Below are positions 39,739 through 48,285 of a stretch of DNA of 64,000 nt, piece after piece (positions within the stretch are counted from its first letter, which is position 1; each line of letters starts with the position of its first letter). This stretch comes from an uncultured beta proteobacterium. Its GTDB lineage: Bacteria; Pseudomonadota; Gammaproteobacteria; Burkholderiales; Burkholderiaceae_C. Made by a program: the position numbers and the translations under genes. The notes beneath the pieces are model-generated. The model was not told the DNA's origin, ran no database searches, and saw only the letters and a program-made list of their open reading frames with translations. The stretch lies in contig CAILZB010000133.1 in NCBI GenBank assembly GCA_903838565.1, positions 21,640-85,639 of the forward strand. The letters are read 5' to 3'.

Positions 39739-41307
39739 TCAGAAGTCGTAGGTCATGCCAACAGAAATCGCTTGCGCTGTGTTGCCGGCAAAGGGTGGGC
39801 CGCAAACGCCGTTGTCCTGGCAGCCGCCGATGTACTTGTCGCCCACATAGTTGCGCGTAGGCAGGCCGTGACCCCCTGCGCCCAGCGAATAGTGGCCCCA
39901 GTACTCGTTGGTCAGACGTGAGAAGGTGATGTAGCTGGTGGTGCGCTTGTCCAGGAAGCGGTGCTTGTAGCCCACGGAGAGCAGGTTGGCGCCGTTGGCC
40001 GAGGCACCCGGTACCGCGTCGTTACCCAGCTTGTCCTCTACGCCTCCGTCGGGTTGACCGGGCGTCCTGCCCGCGTGCGCCCAGCCGAAATTCACGTCGT
40101 CATAGGGCGTCAGATTCTGCGTGATCGCCAGCCAGGTGGCCGTGTGCGTGCGCTCGTCCAGCGAGGCCGTGATCGCGTCGCGCTTGAGGCGCTCGACGAT
40201 GAAGTTCACGGTCGTCCTGGTCGGGAATGTGTACTGCACACCGAGCTTCAAACCGCTTTCGTCGCGGATGCCGACGGTCCCTGCGCTGGTCTCGTCGCCG
40301 GTGCGATTGACGGCCTTGTGAAGTTCGTAGGCGCCAGTGATGTACAGCGGACCGGCTTCATAGGCCAGCGCTGCGCTGTAGGCGGTGGTGAAGGAGCCGT
40401 CGACGCAGGAGGCGACGGAGCCTGCATTGCTGTTGACGCCGTTGGTGGAGTTGCCGCCGGCGCAGTCGGGCTCGCCCTGCGCGTACAGGCCGCTTCCGGT
40501 GCTGCGGTTTTGACCCGGTGAGACCAGGGCGCTGAAGCTCATGCCATTGATCTTGGGCGACTCGTACCAGACCGAGTGCGGCAACCGCATGTCGAATTCG
40601 GTGCGGTTGTCGCCGCCGCTGTTGCCCATGATGGCGTTGTAGTCGCCAGGGGTGTCGGCGAAGGGGTCCATGCGGCCCGTGGAGTTCTTGTAGGGCGTGT
40701 TGTTCTTGCCCAGCTTGATCGCGCCGTAGGCCGCGCTTTGCAGGCCGACGTAGCTGTTGCGTGAGCCCAGGCCGGTCTTTTGCGCGGTGCCGTCGGTGCC
40801 CTGGTCCGAAGCGCCCGGGGTCGCGGAATAGGCGATCTCGGTCTCGAACTGGAACACGGCCTTCAAATCCTTGTCGATGGCGCGCTCGCCCTTGATGCCG
40901 AAGAAGGAGCCGTTGCTGGAGACGTCGGGCAACCAGCCGTTGATGCCCGTCACCGGGTTGCCATTGTGAAGATAACCCGCCATGCCATTGGTCTGAGAAT
41001 CAACAGACACGTCGGCGTGGCCGTAGATCGTGACTTCGCCTCCGCCCACCCGGAACGTCAGGTCGTTGCCGGGTTTGATGCTGTTACCGTCGGTCGCGGC
41101 GGCAGCCGGTGCCGGCTGGGCCGTGGCCTTTTGCTCGGCCTGGTCCAGACGCTTGTTCAACGATTCGATCTGCTTTTGCAGCAGGTCGATCTGCTGGCGC
41201 ATTTCCTGGGTGCTGGACTGGGCGCTGGCGATGCCGCCAAAGCCCAGGCTGGATGCGCCAACGACGAGGGCGCAAACCCGGGCGATGGTCTTGAGTTTCA
41301 TGTTCAC
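39739..41307 (-). CDS. Outer-membrane porin with coiled-coil N-terminus
   Basis: This precursor of about 522 residues has a signal peptide (VCALVVGASSLGFGGIASA). A short coiled coil follows (about 33-62; QQIDLLQKQIESLNKRLDQAEQ), of the type that trimerises or anchors some porins. A beta-barrel ends in the terminal Phe (GMTYDF) required for BAM recognition. A GTG start at 41307 (AGGAGA 5 bases upstream) is used; ATG at 41301 is the alternative. Location and a shared palindrome suggest it is the outer-membrane entry route for oxalate. The channel selectivity is not shown by sequence. Confidence 0.88.
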   Translation of the reverse strand: MNMKLKTIARVCALVVGASSLGFGGIASAQSSTQEMRQQIDLLQKQIESLNKRLDQAEQKATAQPAPAAAATDGNSIKPGNDLTFRVGGGEVTIYGHADVSVDSQTNGMAGYLHNGNPVTGINGWLPDVSSNGSFFGIKGERAIDKDLKAVFQFETEIAYSATPGASDQGTDGTAQKTGLGSRNSYVGLQSAAYGAIKLGKNNTPYKNSTGRMDPFADTPGDYNAIMGNSGGDNRTEFDMRLPHSVWYESPKINGMSFSALVSPGQNRSTGSGLYAQGEPDCAGGNSTNGVNSNAGSVASCVDGSFTTAYSAALAYEAGPLYITGAYELHKAVNRTGDETSAGTVGIRDESGLKLGVQYTFPTRTTVNFIVERLKRDAITASLDERTHTATWLAITQNLTPYDDVNFGWAHAGRTPGQPDGGVEDKLGNDAVPGASANGANLLSVGYKHRFLDKRTTSYITFSRLTNEYWGHYSLGAGGHGLPTRNYVGDKYIGGCQDNGVCGPPFAGNTAQAISVGMTYDF

Positions 41308-41334
41308 TGATGTCTCCTGAAGATTTTGAAAGCA

Positions 41335-41375
41335 GTCCGTGTCGCAAATTCACTGCATGAATTCGCGACACGGAT
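41335..41375. promoter_or_regulatory. Long hairpin in the porin leader
   Basis: TCCGTGTCGC (41336-41345) pairs perfectly with GCGACACGGA (41365-41374). After one mismatch AATTC (41347-41351) pairs with GAATT (41359-41363), and the loop is 7 bases. It lies 29-67 bases before the porin start, so it would be in the 5' untranslated leader or overlap the transcription start. Confidence 0.6.
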
Positions 41376-41402
41376 TTAGCACTTTCGTGCCGCACTGACC
41401 TC

Positions 41403-41416
41403 TTGACCGCAGACAA
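41403..41416. promoter_or_regulatory. Fnr/Crp-like site upstream of the porin
   Basis: TTGACCGCAGACAA matches the sites at 37439-37452 (TTGATCGCGGTCAA) and 39583-39596 (TTGACTGCGGACAA). It lies about 96 bases upstream of the porin start. No good -10 box is seen at class-II distance, so its mode is unclear. Confidence 0.5.
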
Positions 41417-41494
41417 GATTTGCTTCTTTACGTCAGCGCTGATCCGCATCTGAAAGTAAAGATTTATGAAGCGCAGGGAGTGCTCCCGCGGTGC

Positions 41495-42391
41495 TCAGCG
41501 CGCCAGGATCGTCGCGGTTCCCGCCACCGTCATCAGGGCGCCGAGCCAGGCGCCGGGTGCCGGTGCGCGTCCCAACTTGAACCACAGCAGCGGCAGCACC
41601 AGCACCGGAGACACGGACGACAGGATGGCCACCATGCCCACGTCGCCATTGCGCAGCGCCAGCAGCACCAGCGTCATTCCCAGGCCCATGCCGACGAAGC
41701 CATTAAGCGCGGTCTGTGCCAGCACCCGGGCCGTGGGGCGCTGTTGCGCGCGCGCTCGCTCCAGGCCCAGCAACAGCAGCACGAAGTGCGCGCCGCAGGC
41801 CACCGTGACGCGCAGCGCCGAGGCGGCGACGGGGTCCACGCCCGCGGCCATCGCCGGCTTGGCGATGAAACTGCCCAGTGCCTGGCACAGCGCCGCCAGC
41901 AGCGCCAGCGCCACGCCCGCGCCGAGGTGGCCGCGGTGGCGCTCCCAGGCGTGGTCTTCGTCCTTGTGCTGACCCCACATGACGGCGATCATCACGCCGC
42001 CCAGCGTGAGCGCCGCTCCCAGCGCCGCCTGCAGTCCCATGGATTCGCCCAGCCACAGCATGCCCAGCAGCGCGCTGAAGACGGCGTGCGTGGCAAACAG
42101 CACGCCGCAGCGGCGCGGTCCCAGGCGGTTCATCGCGCCAAACAGCGCGGTGTCGCCCACGAAGATGCCCAGCAGTCCGCTCAACGCCAGTGGCCAAGCC
42201 GCCGGCGCAGCGAGCGAGCGCCAGCCGCCAGTGAAGGCGACGAGGGTCCACAGCAGCAGCGCCACTGACAGCATGCGCCAGCGGGTGAAGGCAAAGGCGC
42301 CGAGGTGGCGCGCGGGTGTGACCGACGAGACGCTGCTGAAGGCCCAGCAGGCGGCAGCGCCCAGGGCCAGGAAGTCATAGGGAATAGGCAT
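41495..42391 (-). CDS. EamA/DMT-family transporter
   Basis: This 298-residue membrane protein has ten predicted helices and two EamA repeats (FLALGAAACWAFSSVSSVTPARHLG; LNGFVGMGLGMTLVLLALRNGDVGMVAILSSVSPVLVLPLLW). The chosen ATG gives the typical family start; the frame is open far upstream without family similarity. It is divergent from the subtilase gene with 99 bases between starts. No evidence links it to the oxalate genes, and the substrate is unknown. Confidence 0.85.
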   Translation of the reverse strand: MPIPYDFLALGAAACWAFSSVSSVTPARHLGAFAFTRWRMLSVALLLWTLVAFTGGWRSLAAPAAWPLALSGLLGIFVGDTALFGAMNRLGPRRCGVLFATHAVFSALLGMLWLGESMGLQAALGAALTLGGVMIAVMWGQHKDEDHAWERHRGHLGAGVALALLAALCQALGSFIAKPAMAAGVDPVAASALRVTVACGAHFVLLLLGLERARAQQRPTARVLAQTALNGFVGMGLGMTLVLLALRNGDVGMVAILSSVSPVLVLPLLWFKLGRAPAPGAWLGALMTVAGTATILAR

Positions 42392-42490
42392 GGGCAAGGG
42401 TGGCAGTGTAGTGGGGCGCAGACGCTGTCGCGGCTGGCCGGGAACTTGAGCATAATGAATTCGCCCCGTCGCATGAAACCGGAACAACAC

Positions 42491-44314
42491 ATGAAACGAT
42501 TCACTCTCTGCATTGTCACCCTGTTGCTCGCCACCGGCGCCATCGCGCAGTCCAGGCCGCGCATCGACAAAGCCGCCGATCTGCCGCGCTTCAGCTACGC
42601 GATCCAGGGCAATCTGGAGCAACTGGTGCGCGACGAGAAGGCGTTCTCTGCCTTCGCCGCCCAGGTGCGGCGCGACACCGAAGGCGTGCTGGCGAAATAC
42701 GACATCGCCGACAAGTCGATGCAAAGCCAGCTGCTTGGCACGCTGCTGCCGCTGGACCTGCTCGAAGGTCGGGACCAGCAGGCTCTGGCGCGTATTCAAG
42801 CCATCCGCGCCGTGCAGGAGAAGCCCGCCGACAAACTGCTCGCCGGTCTGCAGGCGCGCGCCATGATCGAGGCGCGCCAGGCCGTGGGCAACGCCGACTC
42901 CGCCGCCTACCGCCAGGCCGTGGGACAGCGCCTGGCGCTGGCCTTGCAGGCTCTGCCCTTCGACGTGGTCAGCAACGAGATCAAGCAAGCCAAGGCCAGC
43001 GCCGAAGTCGTGGGTGAATCCCTGGTGCTGGGTCGCGTGCGCAACGTGCTGCAACCGATCGTGGACCAGTCTTCGGCGCTGAGTTCGGAACTGGCACCGG
43101 GCCTGATCAGCGCGCGCTACGCACTGCTCATGCGATTGCCGCTCAAGCAGACACTGATCGACGTTTACACCACGTATCTGGATGCGCACAAAGTGGAAAA
43201 GGCCGACATCTGGGCGGCGCGCAAGGTCACGCTCCAGGCCGACCAGGGGCTGATCCCGGTGACGATGGCGGTTTGGGATTCGGGCGTTGACTCCTCACTG
43301 TTTGCCAAGCAGGTGCTGCGCGACGCGGCCGGCAAGCCGCTGCTGATCGCCTTCGACAAGTACTCCGATTCCTCCAGCACCGAACTCGAAGCCATTCCTG
43401 CGGCCCTGCAACCCGAACTGCCGCGCATGCACGCGCGCAGCAAGGGCTTCTCGGACCTGCAGTCCAACATCGACAGTGCCGAGGCGAGCGAGGTCAAGCA
43501 GTACCTGTCAAACCTCAAGGCCCAGGCCTACACCGCAGCGATCGAGGAGATCAACCTGACGGGCAACTACTCGCATGGCACGCATGTGGCCGGCATCGCC
43601 CTGGACGGCAACCCGTTTGCGCGCCTGCTGATCGCCCGCATGGAGTTTGGTCACACGCTCAAGCCCGATCCCTGCCCGTCGCGTGAACAGACCGAGAAGG
43701 ATGCCAAGGCCTTGGATGCCTACATCGCCTTCCTCAAGCAACACAAGGCCCGGGTGGTGAACATGAGTTGGGGCGGCAGCGTGAGCTCGATCGAGGATGA
43801 TCTGGAAAAGTGCGGCATCGGCAAGACGCCCGAAGAACGCAAGGTCCAGGCGCGCAGTCTGTTTTCACCGTTTCGCGACGCGCTGACCAAAGGCTTTGCC
43901 TCGGCGCCAGAGATCCTGTTCATCACGGCGGCCGGCAACAGCAACCAGGACGCGTCCTTTGCCGAAGTCGCACCGGCCGACATCGTGCTGCCCAATCTGC
44001 TCACCGTGGGCGCTGTGGACAAGGCCGGCGATGAGGCCAGCTTCACCAGCTACGGACCCACCGTGAAGGTGCATGCCAACGGTTACCAGGTGGAGAGCTA
44101 CGTTCCCGGCGGCTTGCGCGTGGCCTTCTCGGGAACGTCGATGGCGTCACCGGAGGTCGCGAATCTGGCCGGTAAGATGCTGGCGGTGAACCCGAAGCTG
44201 CAACCCGAACAGGTGATTGCCATCATCGTCTCCACGTCGGACAAGTCGGCCGACGGGCGGCGCACGCTGATCAATCCGGTGCGGGCGATGGAAGCGGCGC
44301 GCTCGCGCCAGTGA
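42491..44314 (+). CDS. Subtilisin-like serine protease (S8) with large N-terminal domain
   Basis: This 607-residue exported protease has a signal peptide (RFTLCIVTLLLATGAIAQ). A helical region of ~230 residues without a recognised domain follows, then an S8 domain. The triad is D263 (VWDSGVD), H362 (NYSHGTHVAG) and S550 (SGTSMASPEVA), with the oxyanion Asn in AAGNSN. The start is the ATG just before the signal; an ATG 18 bases upstream is possible. The N-terminal region may act as a long prodomain. It converges on the AmpG-like gene. Confidence 0.88.
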   Translation: MKRFTLCIVTLLLATGAIAQSRPRIDKAADLPRFSYAIQGNLEQLVRDEKAFSAFAAQVRRDTEGVLAKYDIADKSMQSQLLGTLLPLDLLEGRDQQALARIQAIRAVQEKPADKLLAGLQARAMIEARQAVGNADSAAYRQAVGQRLALALQALPFDVVSNEIKQAKASAEVVGESLVLGRVRNVLQPIVDQSSALSSELAPGLISARYALLMRLPLKQTLIDVYTTYLDAHKVEKADIWAARKVTLQADQGLIPVTMAVWDSGVDSSLFAKQVLRDAAGKPLLIAFDKYSDSSSTELEAIPAALQPELPRMHARSKGFSDLQSNIDSAEASEVKQYLSNLKAQAYTAAIEEINLTGNYSHGTHVAGIALDGNPFARLLIARMEFGHTLKPDPCPSREQTEKDAKALDAYIAFLKQHKARVVNMSWGGSVSSIEDDLEKCGIGKTPEERKVQARSLFSPFRDALTKGFASAPEILFITAAGNSNQDASFAEVAPADIVLPNLLTVGAVDKAGDEASFTSYGPTVKVHANGYQVESYVPGGLRVAFSGTSMASPEVANLAGKMLAVNPKLQPEQVIAIIVSTSDKSADGRRTLINPVRAMEAARSRQ

Positions 44315-44325
44315 ACTGAACGCCG

Positions 44326-45666
44326 CTACGAAGGGGCGTCCGAGGCCTTCATGCGCGTGGCCAGCCACACCAGCAGCACCACCGGCGCGCCCAGCAACGC
44401 GGTGCAAAGGAAGAATTGGTTGTAGCCAAAGGCGTCGACAAAGCGGCCCGAGTAGCCGGCCAGCAGCTTGGGCGCCAGCAGCATCAGCGAGCTGAACAGC
44501 GCGTACTGCGTGGCCGAGTAGTTGACGTTGGTCAGGCTGGACAGATAGGCGATGAAGGCGGCGGTGGCGATGCCGCCGGCCAGGTTGTCGGCCGAGATCA
44601 CCCAGATCAGCGCCGTCACATCGTGGCCCAGCGTTCCCAGCCAGCAATACAGCAGATTGGTGGCGGCGCTGAGGATGGCGCCCAGCATCAGCACCCGCAT
44701 CACGCCCAGTCGCATGGCCATGGCGCCGCCGACAAAGGCGCCCAGCAGCGTCATGATCAAGCCAAAGACCTTGGTCACCGCGGCCACCTCGTCCTTGGTG
44801 TAGCCCATGTCCACGTAAAACGGATTCGCCATGATGCCCATCACCACATCGCTGATGCGGTAGACAGAAATCAGCGCCAGGATCAGCACCGCCTGCCAGC
44901 GATAGCGGCGAATGAAGTCGGCAAACGGGTCCACCAGTGCGCCGCGCAACCAGTGCACCAGGTTCTGGTTGCGTTTGAATTCCCTGGGTATGGGTTCGCT
45001 CGAGAGCAGCACCGTGATCACGCCCAGCAGCATCGATGCCGCCATCACCAGGTAGGCGGTTTGCCAGGCGCCATGCTGGTAGCCCGACGTCTGAGCACCT
45101 TCGGAGCGCGCGGCGATCCACAGTACACCGGCTCCGGCCCAGATCATGGCCACGCGGTAGCCCGTCTGGTAGGACGCTGCCAGCGCCGCTTGGCGCCTGG
45201 CGTCGGCCGATTCGATGCGAAAGGCGTCCAGCGCAATGTCCTGCGTGGCCGATCCCCAGGCCACCAGCAGCGCGCACAGGATCACCGGCTGCAGAGCGCG
45301 TTGCGGGTCCGTGAAGGCCATGCCCACCAGGCCTGCCATGATCGTGGCCTGCGTCAGCAGCAACCAGCTGCGCCGCTGCCCCAGCCAGCGCGTGAACAGC
45401 GGGATCGGCAGCCGGTCCACCAGCGGCGACCAGGTCCACTTGAAGCCGTAGACCAGGCCGACCCAGCTCAGGTAGCCGATGGTGGTGCGGTCGATGCCGG
45501 CCTCGCGCAGCCAGAAGCTGAGTGTCCCCAGCACCAGCAGCAGCGGCAGGCCCGCGGAAAATCCCAAGACCAGCATGCGCAGCGTGGGTCCCTCCAGGTA
45601 GACCTTGAGTGTGTCGGCCCAGGATGGCGGGGGAATGGGGGCAGCGGCAGGCACGGGGGTCGTCAT
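44326..45666 (-). CDS. ampG: AmpG-like muropeptide permease (MFS)
   Basis: This 446-residue MFS protein has the AmpG pattern: LGFSAGLPLLLVLGTLSFWLREAGI at the N-terminus, LVYGFKWTWSPLVDRLPIP, SATQDIALDAFRIE and a late FIAYLSSLTNVNYSATQYALFSSL segment. AmpG imports anhydro-muropeptides for peptidoglycan recycling and, where present, for AmpC induction. An open extension of 20 codons precedes the chosen ATG, but it runs into the divergent M48 gene's control region. No beta-lactamase gene is nearby. Confidence 0.88.
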   Translation of the reverse strand: MTTPVPAAAPIPPPSWADTLKVYLEGPTLRMLVLGFSAGLPLLLVLGTLSFWLREAGIDRTTIGYLSWVGLVYGFKWTWSPLVDRLPIPLFTRWLGQRRSWLLLTQATIMAGLVGMAFTDPQRALQPVILCALLVAWGSATQDIALDAFRIESADARRQAALAASYQTGYRVAMIWAGAGVLWIAARSEGAQTSGYQHGAWQTAYLVMAASMLLGVITVLLSSEPIPREFKRNQNLVHWLRGALVDPFADFIRRYRWQAVLILALISVYRISDVVMGIMANPFYVDMGYTKDEVAAVTKVFGLIMTLLGAFVGGAMAMRLGVMRVLMLGAILSAATNLLYCWLGTLGHDVTALIWVISADNLAGGIATAAFIAYLSSLTNVNYSATQYALFSSLMLLAPKLLAGYSGRFVDAFGYNQFFLCTALLGAPVVLLVWLATRMKASDAPS

Positions 45667-45716
45667 GCGGGAATAATACGCGCTGAATCCGCCTTCCAGG
45701 GCCCACAAGGAACACG

Positions 45717-46559
45717 ATGAAATCACGTTTGCCGATGCGCCGCCTGCTGCACCTAAGCCTGAGCTTGGGCGCTTCGGTGCTGCTCACGCAGGGGGCGATG
45801 GCGCGCGAAGGCGTGGATGTGGGCGCGCCTTCTTCCTTCACCCGGTTTGTCAGCGCTGACCAGGTGGAGCATTCGGCGCAGCTGCAGTACCTGCAATTGC
45901 GCCAGCAGGCTTCGAGCAAGAATGCGCTGGCCCCGGACCAGCATCCGCAGTTGCGCCGGCTGCGCGGTATCGCGCAGCGAATCATCCCCTTCAGCTACGC
46001 CTGGAATCCGCGTGCGCGCGACTGGAGCTGGGAGGTGAACCTGATTGGCTCGAGCCAGGTCAACGCCTTTTGCATGCCCGGCGGCAAGATCGCCTTCTAC
46101 ACCGGCATCCTGGAGAAGCTGCACCTGAGCGACGCCGAAGTGGCGATCGTGATGGGGCACGAGATGGCGCACGCGCTGCGCGAACACGCGCGCGAGCGCA
46201 TGGGCAAGTCCATGGTGACGCAGGGCGCGGCGCGCCTGGGCGGCGCGGTGGTGGCGGGCGTGTTCGGCGTCGATCCGCGCCTGACCGACATGGCCGCGCG
46301 CGGCGGCGCCAACCTGCTGGCGCTGGAATTCAGCCGCGAAGACGAATCCGAGGCGGACCTGGTGGGGTTGGAACTGGCCGCACGTGCCGGCTTTGATCCG
46401 CGCGCCGGCATCAGCCTGTGGCAGAAGATGAGCGCGAACAACCAGGGCGCGCCACCGCAGTGGCTGAGCACGCACCCGGCGGGCAAGAACCGCATCGCCG
46501 AAATGGAAAAGAACATGTACAAGGTGTTGCCGCTGTACGAGCGCGCGCGCAAGGGTTAG
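45717..46559 (+). CDS. M48-family metalloprotease
   Basis: This 280-residue exported zinc protease has a signal peptide (LLHLSLSLGASVLLTQGAMA), the HEMAH zinc motif at 148-152 and the third ligand Glu in SREDESEADLVG. It is short and has no TPR repeats, so it resembles LoiP/YggG-type envelope proteases rather than BepA. Its start is 50 bases from the divergent ampG start. It is followed by the hairpin at 46563-46598. Confidence 0.9.
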   Translation: MKSRLPMRRLLHLSLSLGASVLLTQGAMAREGVDVGAPSSFTRFVSADQVEHSAQLQYLQLRQQASSKNALAPDQHPQLRRLRGIAQRIIPFSYAWNPRARDWSWEVNLIGSSQVNAFCMPGGKIAFYTGILEKLHLSDAEVAIVMGHEMAHALREHARERMGKSMVTQGAARLGGAVVAGVFGVDPRLTDMAARGGANLLALEFSREDESEADLVGLELAARAGFDPRAGISLWQKMSANNQGAPPQWLSTHPAGKNRIAEMEKNMYKVLPLYERARKG

Positions 46560-46562
46560 GGA

Positions 46563-46598
46563 TGCTCTGCGCAACTTCGGTCGGAGTTGTGCAGAGCA
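46563..46598 (+). terminator. Hairpin after the M48 gene
   Basis: A 14-bp stem with one G-U pair (46563-46576 with 46585-46598) and an 8-base loop starts 3 bases after the stop codon. No T tract follows, so it could act as a weak terminator or as a 3'-end stabiliser. Confidence 0.55.
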
Positions 46599-46726
46599 CC
46601 CCTGGCGCGTACCAATTCCTTTCGCTGCCGCCGCCTCCGGCGCAGCGTTGAGGAATATCAAGCCTGCGACCGCCAGTTTTTTTACAGTAGGGCTGTTGCG
46701 CCGCCTGGGGCGACGCCGCCCCATCC

Positions 46727-47263
46727 ATGACCAAGCGCTCTTTACCCCTGTCCAAGGTCTACGGCCTGCTGGAACCCGGCCCGGTGTTGCTGCTCACGAC
46801 CGCGCACAAGGGTTGCTGCAACGTGATGCCGCTGTCTTGGCACAGCATGATGGAGTTCGAGCCGCCGCTGGTGGGTTGTGTGGTCAGCGCCAACGATTTC
46901 AGCTTCACCGCGCTCAAGGCCACGCGCCAATGCGTGCTCAATATCCCGACGCTGGAACTGGCCGAGCAGGTGGTGGCCTGTGGCAACAGCAGCGGTCGAA
47001 GCGTCGACAAATTCAAGACCTTCGGACTCACGCCAGTGCCGGCCGCGCTGGTCGAGGCGCCGCTCGTCGCCGAGTGCTTCGCCAGCCTGGAGTGCCGGGT
47101 CGCCGACACCCGCCTGGTGAACCGCTACAACTTCTTTGTGCTGGAAGTGCTCAAGGCCTGGGTTGATCCCAAGTGCAAGGATCCGCGCACGCTGCACCAC
47201 CGCGGACACGGCAAATTCATGGTGGCAGGCGAGACCGTTCAATGGCCTTCGAAAATGAAATAA
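46727..47263 (+). CDS. Flavin reductase-like FMN-binding protein
   Basis: This 178-residue protein is of the flavin-reductase-like split-barrel family: GPVLLLTTAHKGCCNVMPLSW, EFEPPLVGCVVSANDFSF and TRQCVLNIPTLELAEQV. It is similar in length to proteins annotated as flavoredoxin-like. It probably binds FMN and reduces it or a partner. It lies 26 bases upstream of the efflux adaptor gene and may be co-transcribed with it, although no functional link is evident. Confidence 0.82.
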   Translation: MTKRSLPLSKVYGLLEPGPVLLLTTAHKGCCNVMPLSWHSMMEFEPPLVGCVVSANDFSFTALKATRQCVLNIPTLELAEQVVACGNSSGRSVDKFKTFGLTPVPAALVEAPLVAECFASLECRVADTRLVNRYNFFVLEVLKAWVDPKCKDPRTLHHRGHGKFMVAGETVQWPSKMK

Positions 47264-47289
47264 CGCGCTGCGCAACAGAGCCAACGAGC

Positions 47290-48285
47290 ATGACCGCAAG
47301 AAATCAAAAAGTTCTGGTGCTGGCGGCGTGTGCCGTGCTGCTGGCTTTGGCCTGGGGCCTGTGGCAACGGCCATCCATGGCCTTCTGGCGCACGCATGAA
47401 ACCGCACCGGCGTTGATCCTTTCCGGCAACATCGAGGCGCACGAAAGCGTTCTGAGCTTCAAGAGCGTGCAGTCCCGCATCACCGAACTGCCATTCCACG
47501 AGGGGCAGTCGGTGCGCAAGGGCGACGTGCTCGCGCTCGTGGACTCGGCCGACTACCAGCAGCAACTGGCGATTGCGCAAAGCAACCTGGCGCTGCTGCA
47601 GCGCCAGCTCGACGCCGCGCGCCAGAACCTGGAGACGACGGGGCGCACCTTGCTGGTCGATGAGGCGGAGCTCAGGCAGCGCCAACTCGACCGGCAGCGC
47701 GCGCTCGACCTGCAGCAGCAGGGCTTTGCCTCGAAGGCGGCGCTGGACCAGACGGAAACGGCGTTGCAGCAGGCGGGCGCGGTGCTGCAGCGGGACCTTT
47801 CAGTGCAGACCGCAGCTGCGCGCGGCATCGACGTGGCGCAAGCGGGCGTGCGAAACGGTGAAGCTGCGGTCGCTCTGGCGCGCATCGTTCTGGGCTACAC
47901 CACGTTGACGGCGCCCTTCGACGGGGTCGTGAATGTGCAGCAGGCCGAAGTCGGAGAGGTCGTGGTGCCTGGCACACCGGTGCTGACGCTGTCCGATCTG
48001 GACCATGTCTGGCTGCGCGCCTACGTGAACGAAGCCGATCTGGGCCGCGTGCGGCTGGGGCAGGAGGTGAGCGTCAGCAACGACAGCCGCCCGGATAAAC
48101 ACTACCAAGGTCGCATCAGCTTCATCGCAGACAAGGCCGAATTCACGCCCAAGAGCGTCGAAACCCACGCCGAGCGCGTGAACCTGGTCTATCGCATCAA
48201 GATCGACATCGCCAACACCGGGCATGAGCTCGTTCCCGGCATGCCGGCGGACGCGAGCATGGCCCTGCGCGCAGCGGGGAAGTGA
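47290..48285 (+). CDS. ybhG: HlyD/YbhG-like membrane-fusion adaptor of an ABC efflux system
   Basis: This 331-residue protein has an N-terminal membrane anchor (VLVLAACAVLLALAWGLW). The biotinyl-lipoyl halves (VRKGDVLALVDSADY and YTTLTAPFDGVVNVQQAEVGEVV) are split by a coiled-coil hairpin of ~110 residues. A beta-barrel domain follows (LSDLDHVWLRAYVNEADLG). It connects the inner-membrane transporter to an outer-membrane channel; no outer-membrane factor gene is present here. Its TGA overlaps the next ATG (TGATG). Confidence 0.88.
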   Translation: MTARNQKVLVLAACAVLLALAWGLWQRPSMAFWRTHETAPALILSGNIEAHESVLSFKSVQSRITELPFHEGQSVRKGDVLALVDSADYQQQLAIAQSNLALLQRQLDAARQNLETTGRTLLVDEAELRQRQLDRQRALDLQQQGFASKAALDQTETALQQAGAVLQRDLSVQTAAARGIDVAQAGVRNGEAAVALARIVLGYTTLTAPFDGVVNVQQAEVGEVVVPGTPVLTLSDLDHVWLRAYVNEADLGRVRLGQEVSVSNDSRPDKHYQGRISFIADKAEFTPKSVETHAERVNLVYRIKIDIANTGHELVPGMPADASMALRAAGK

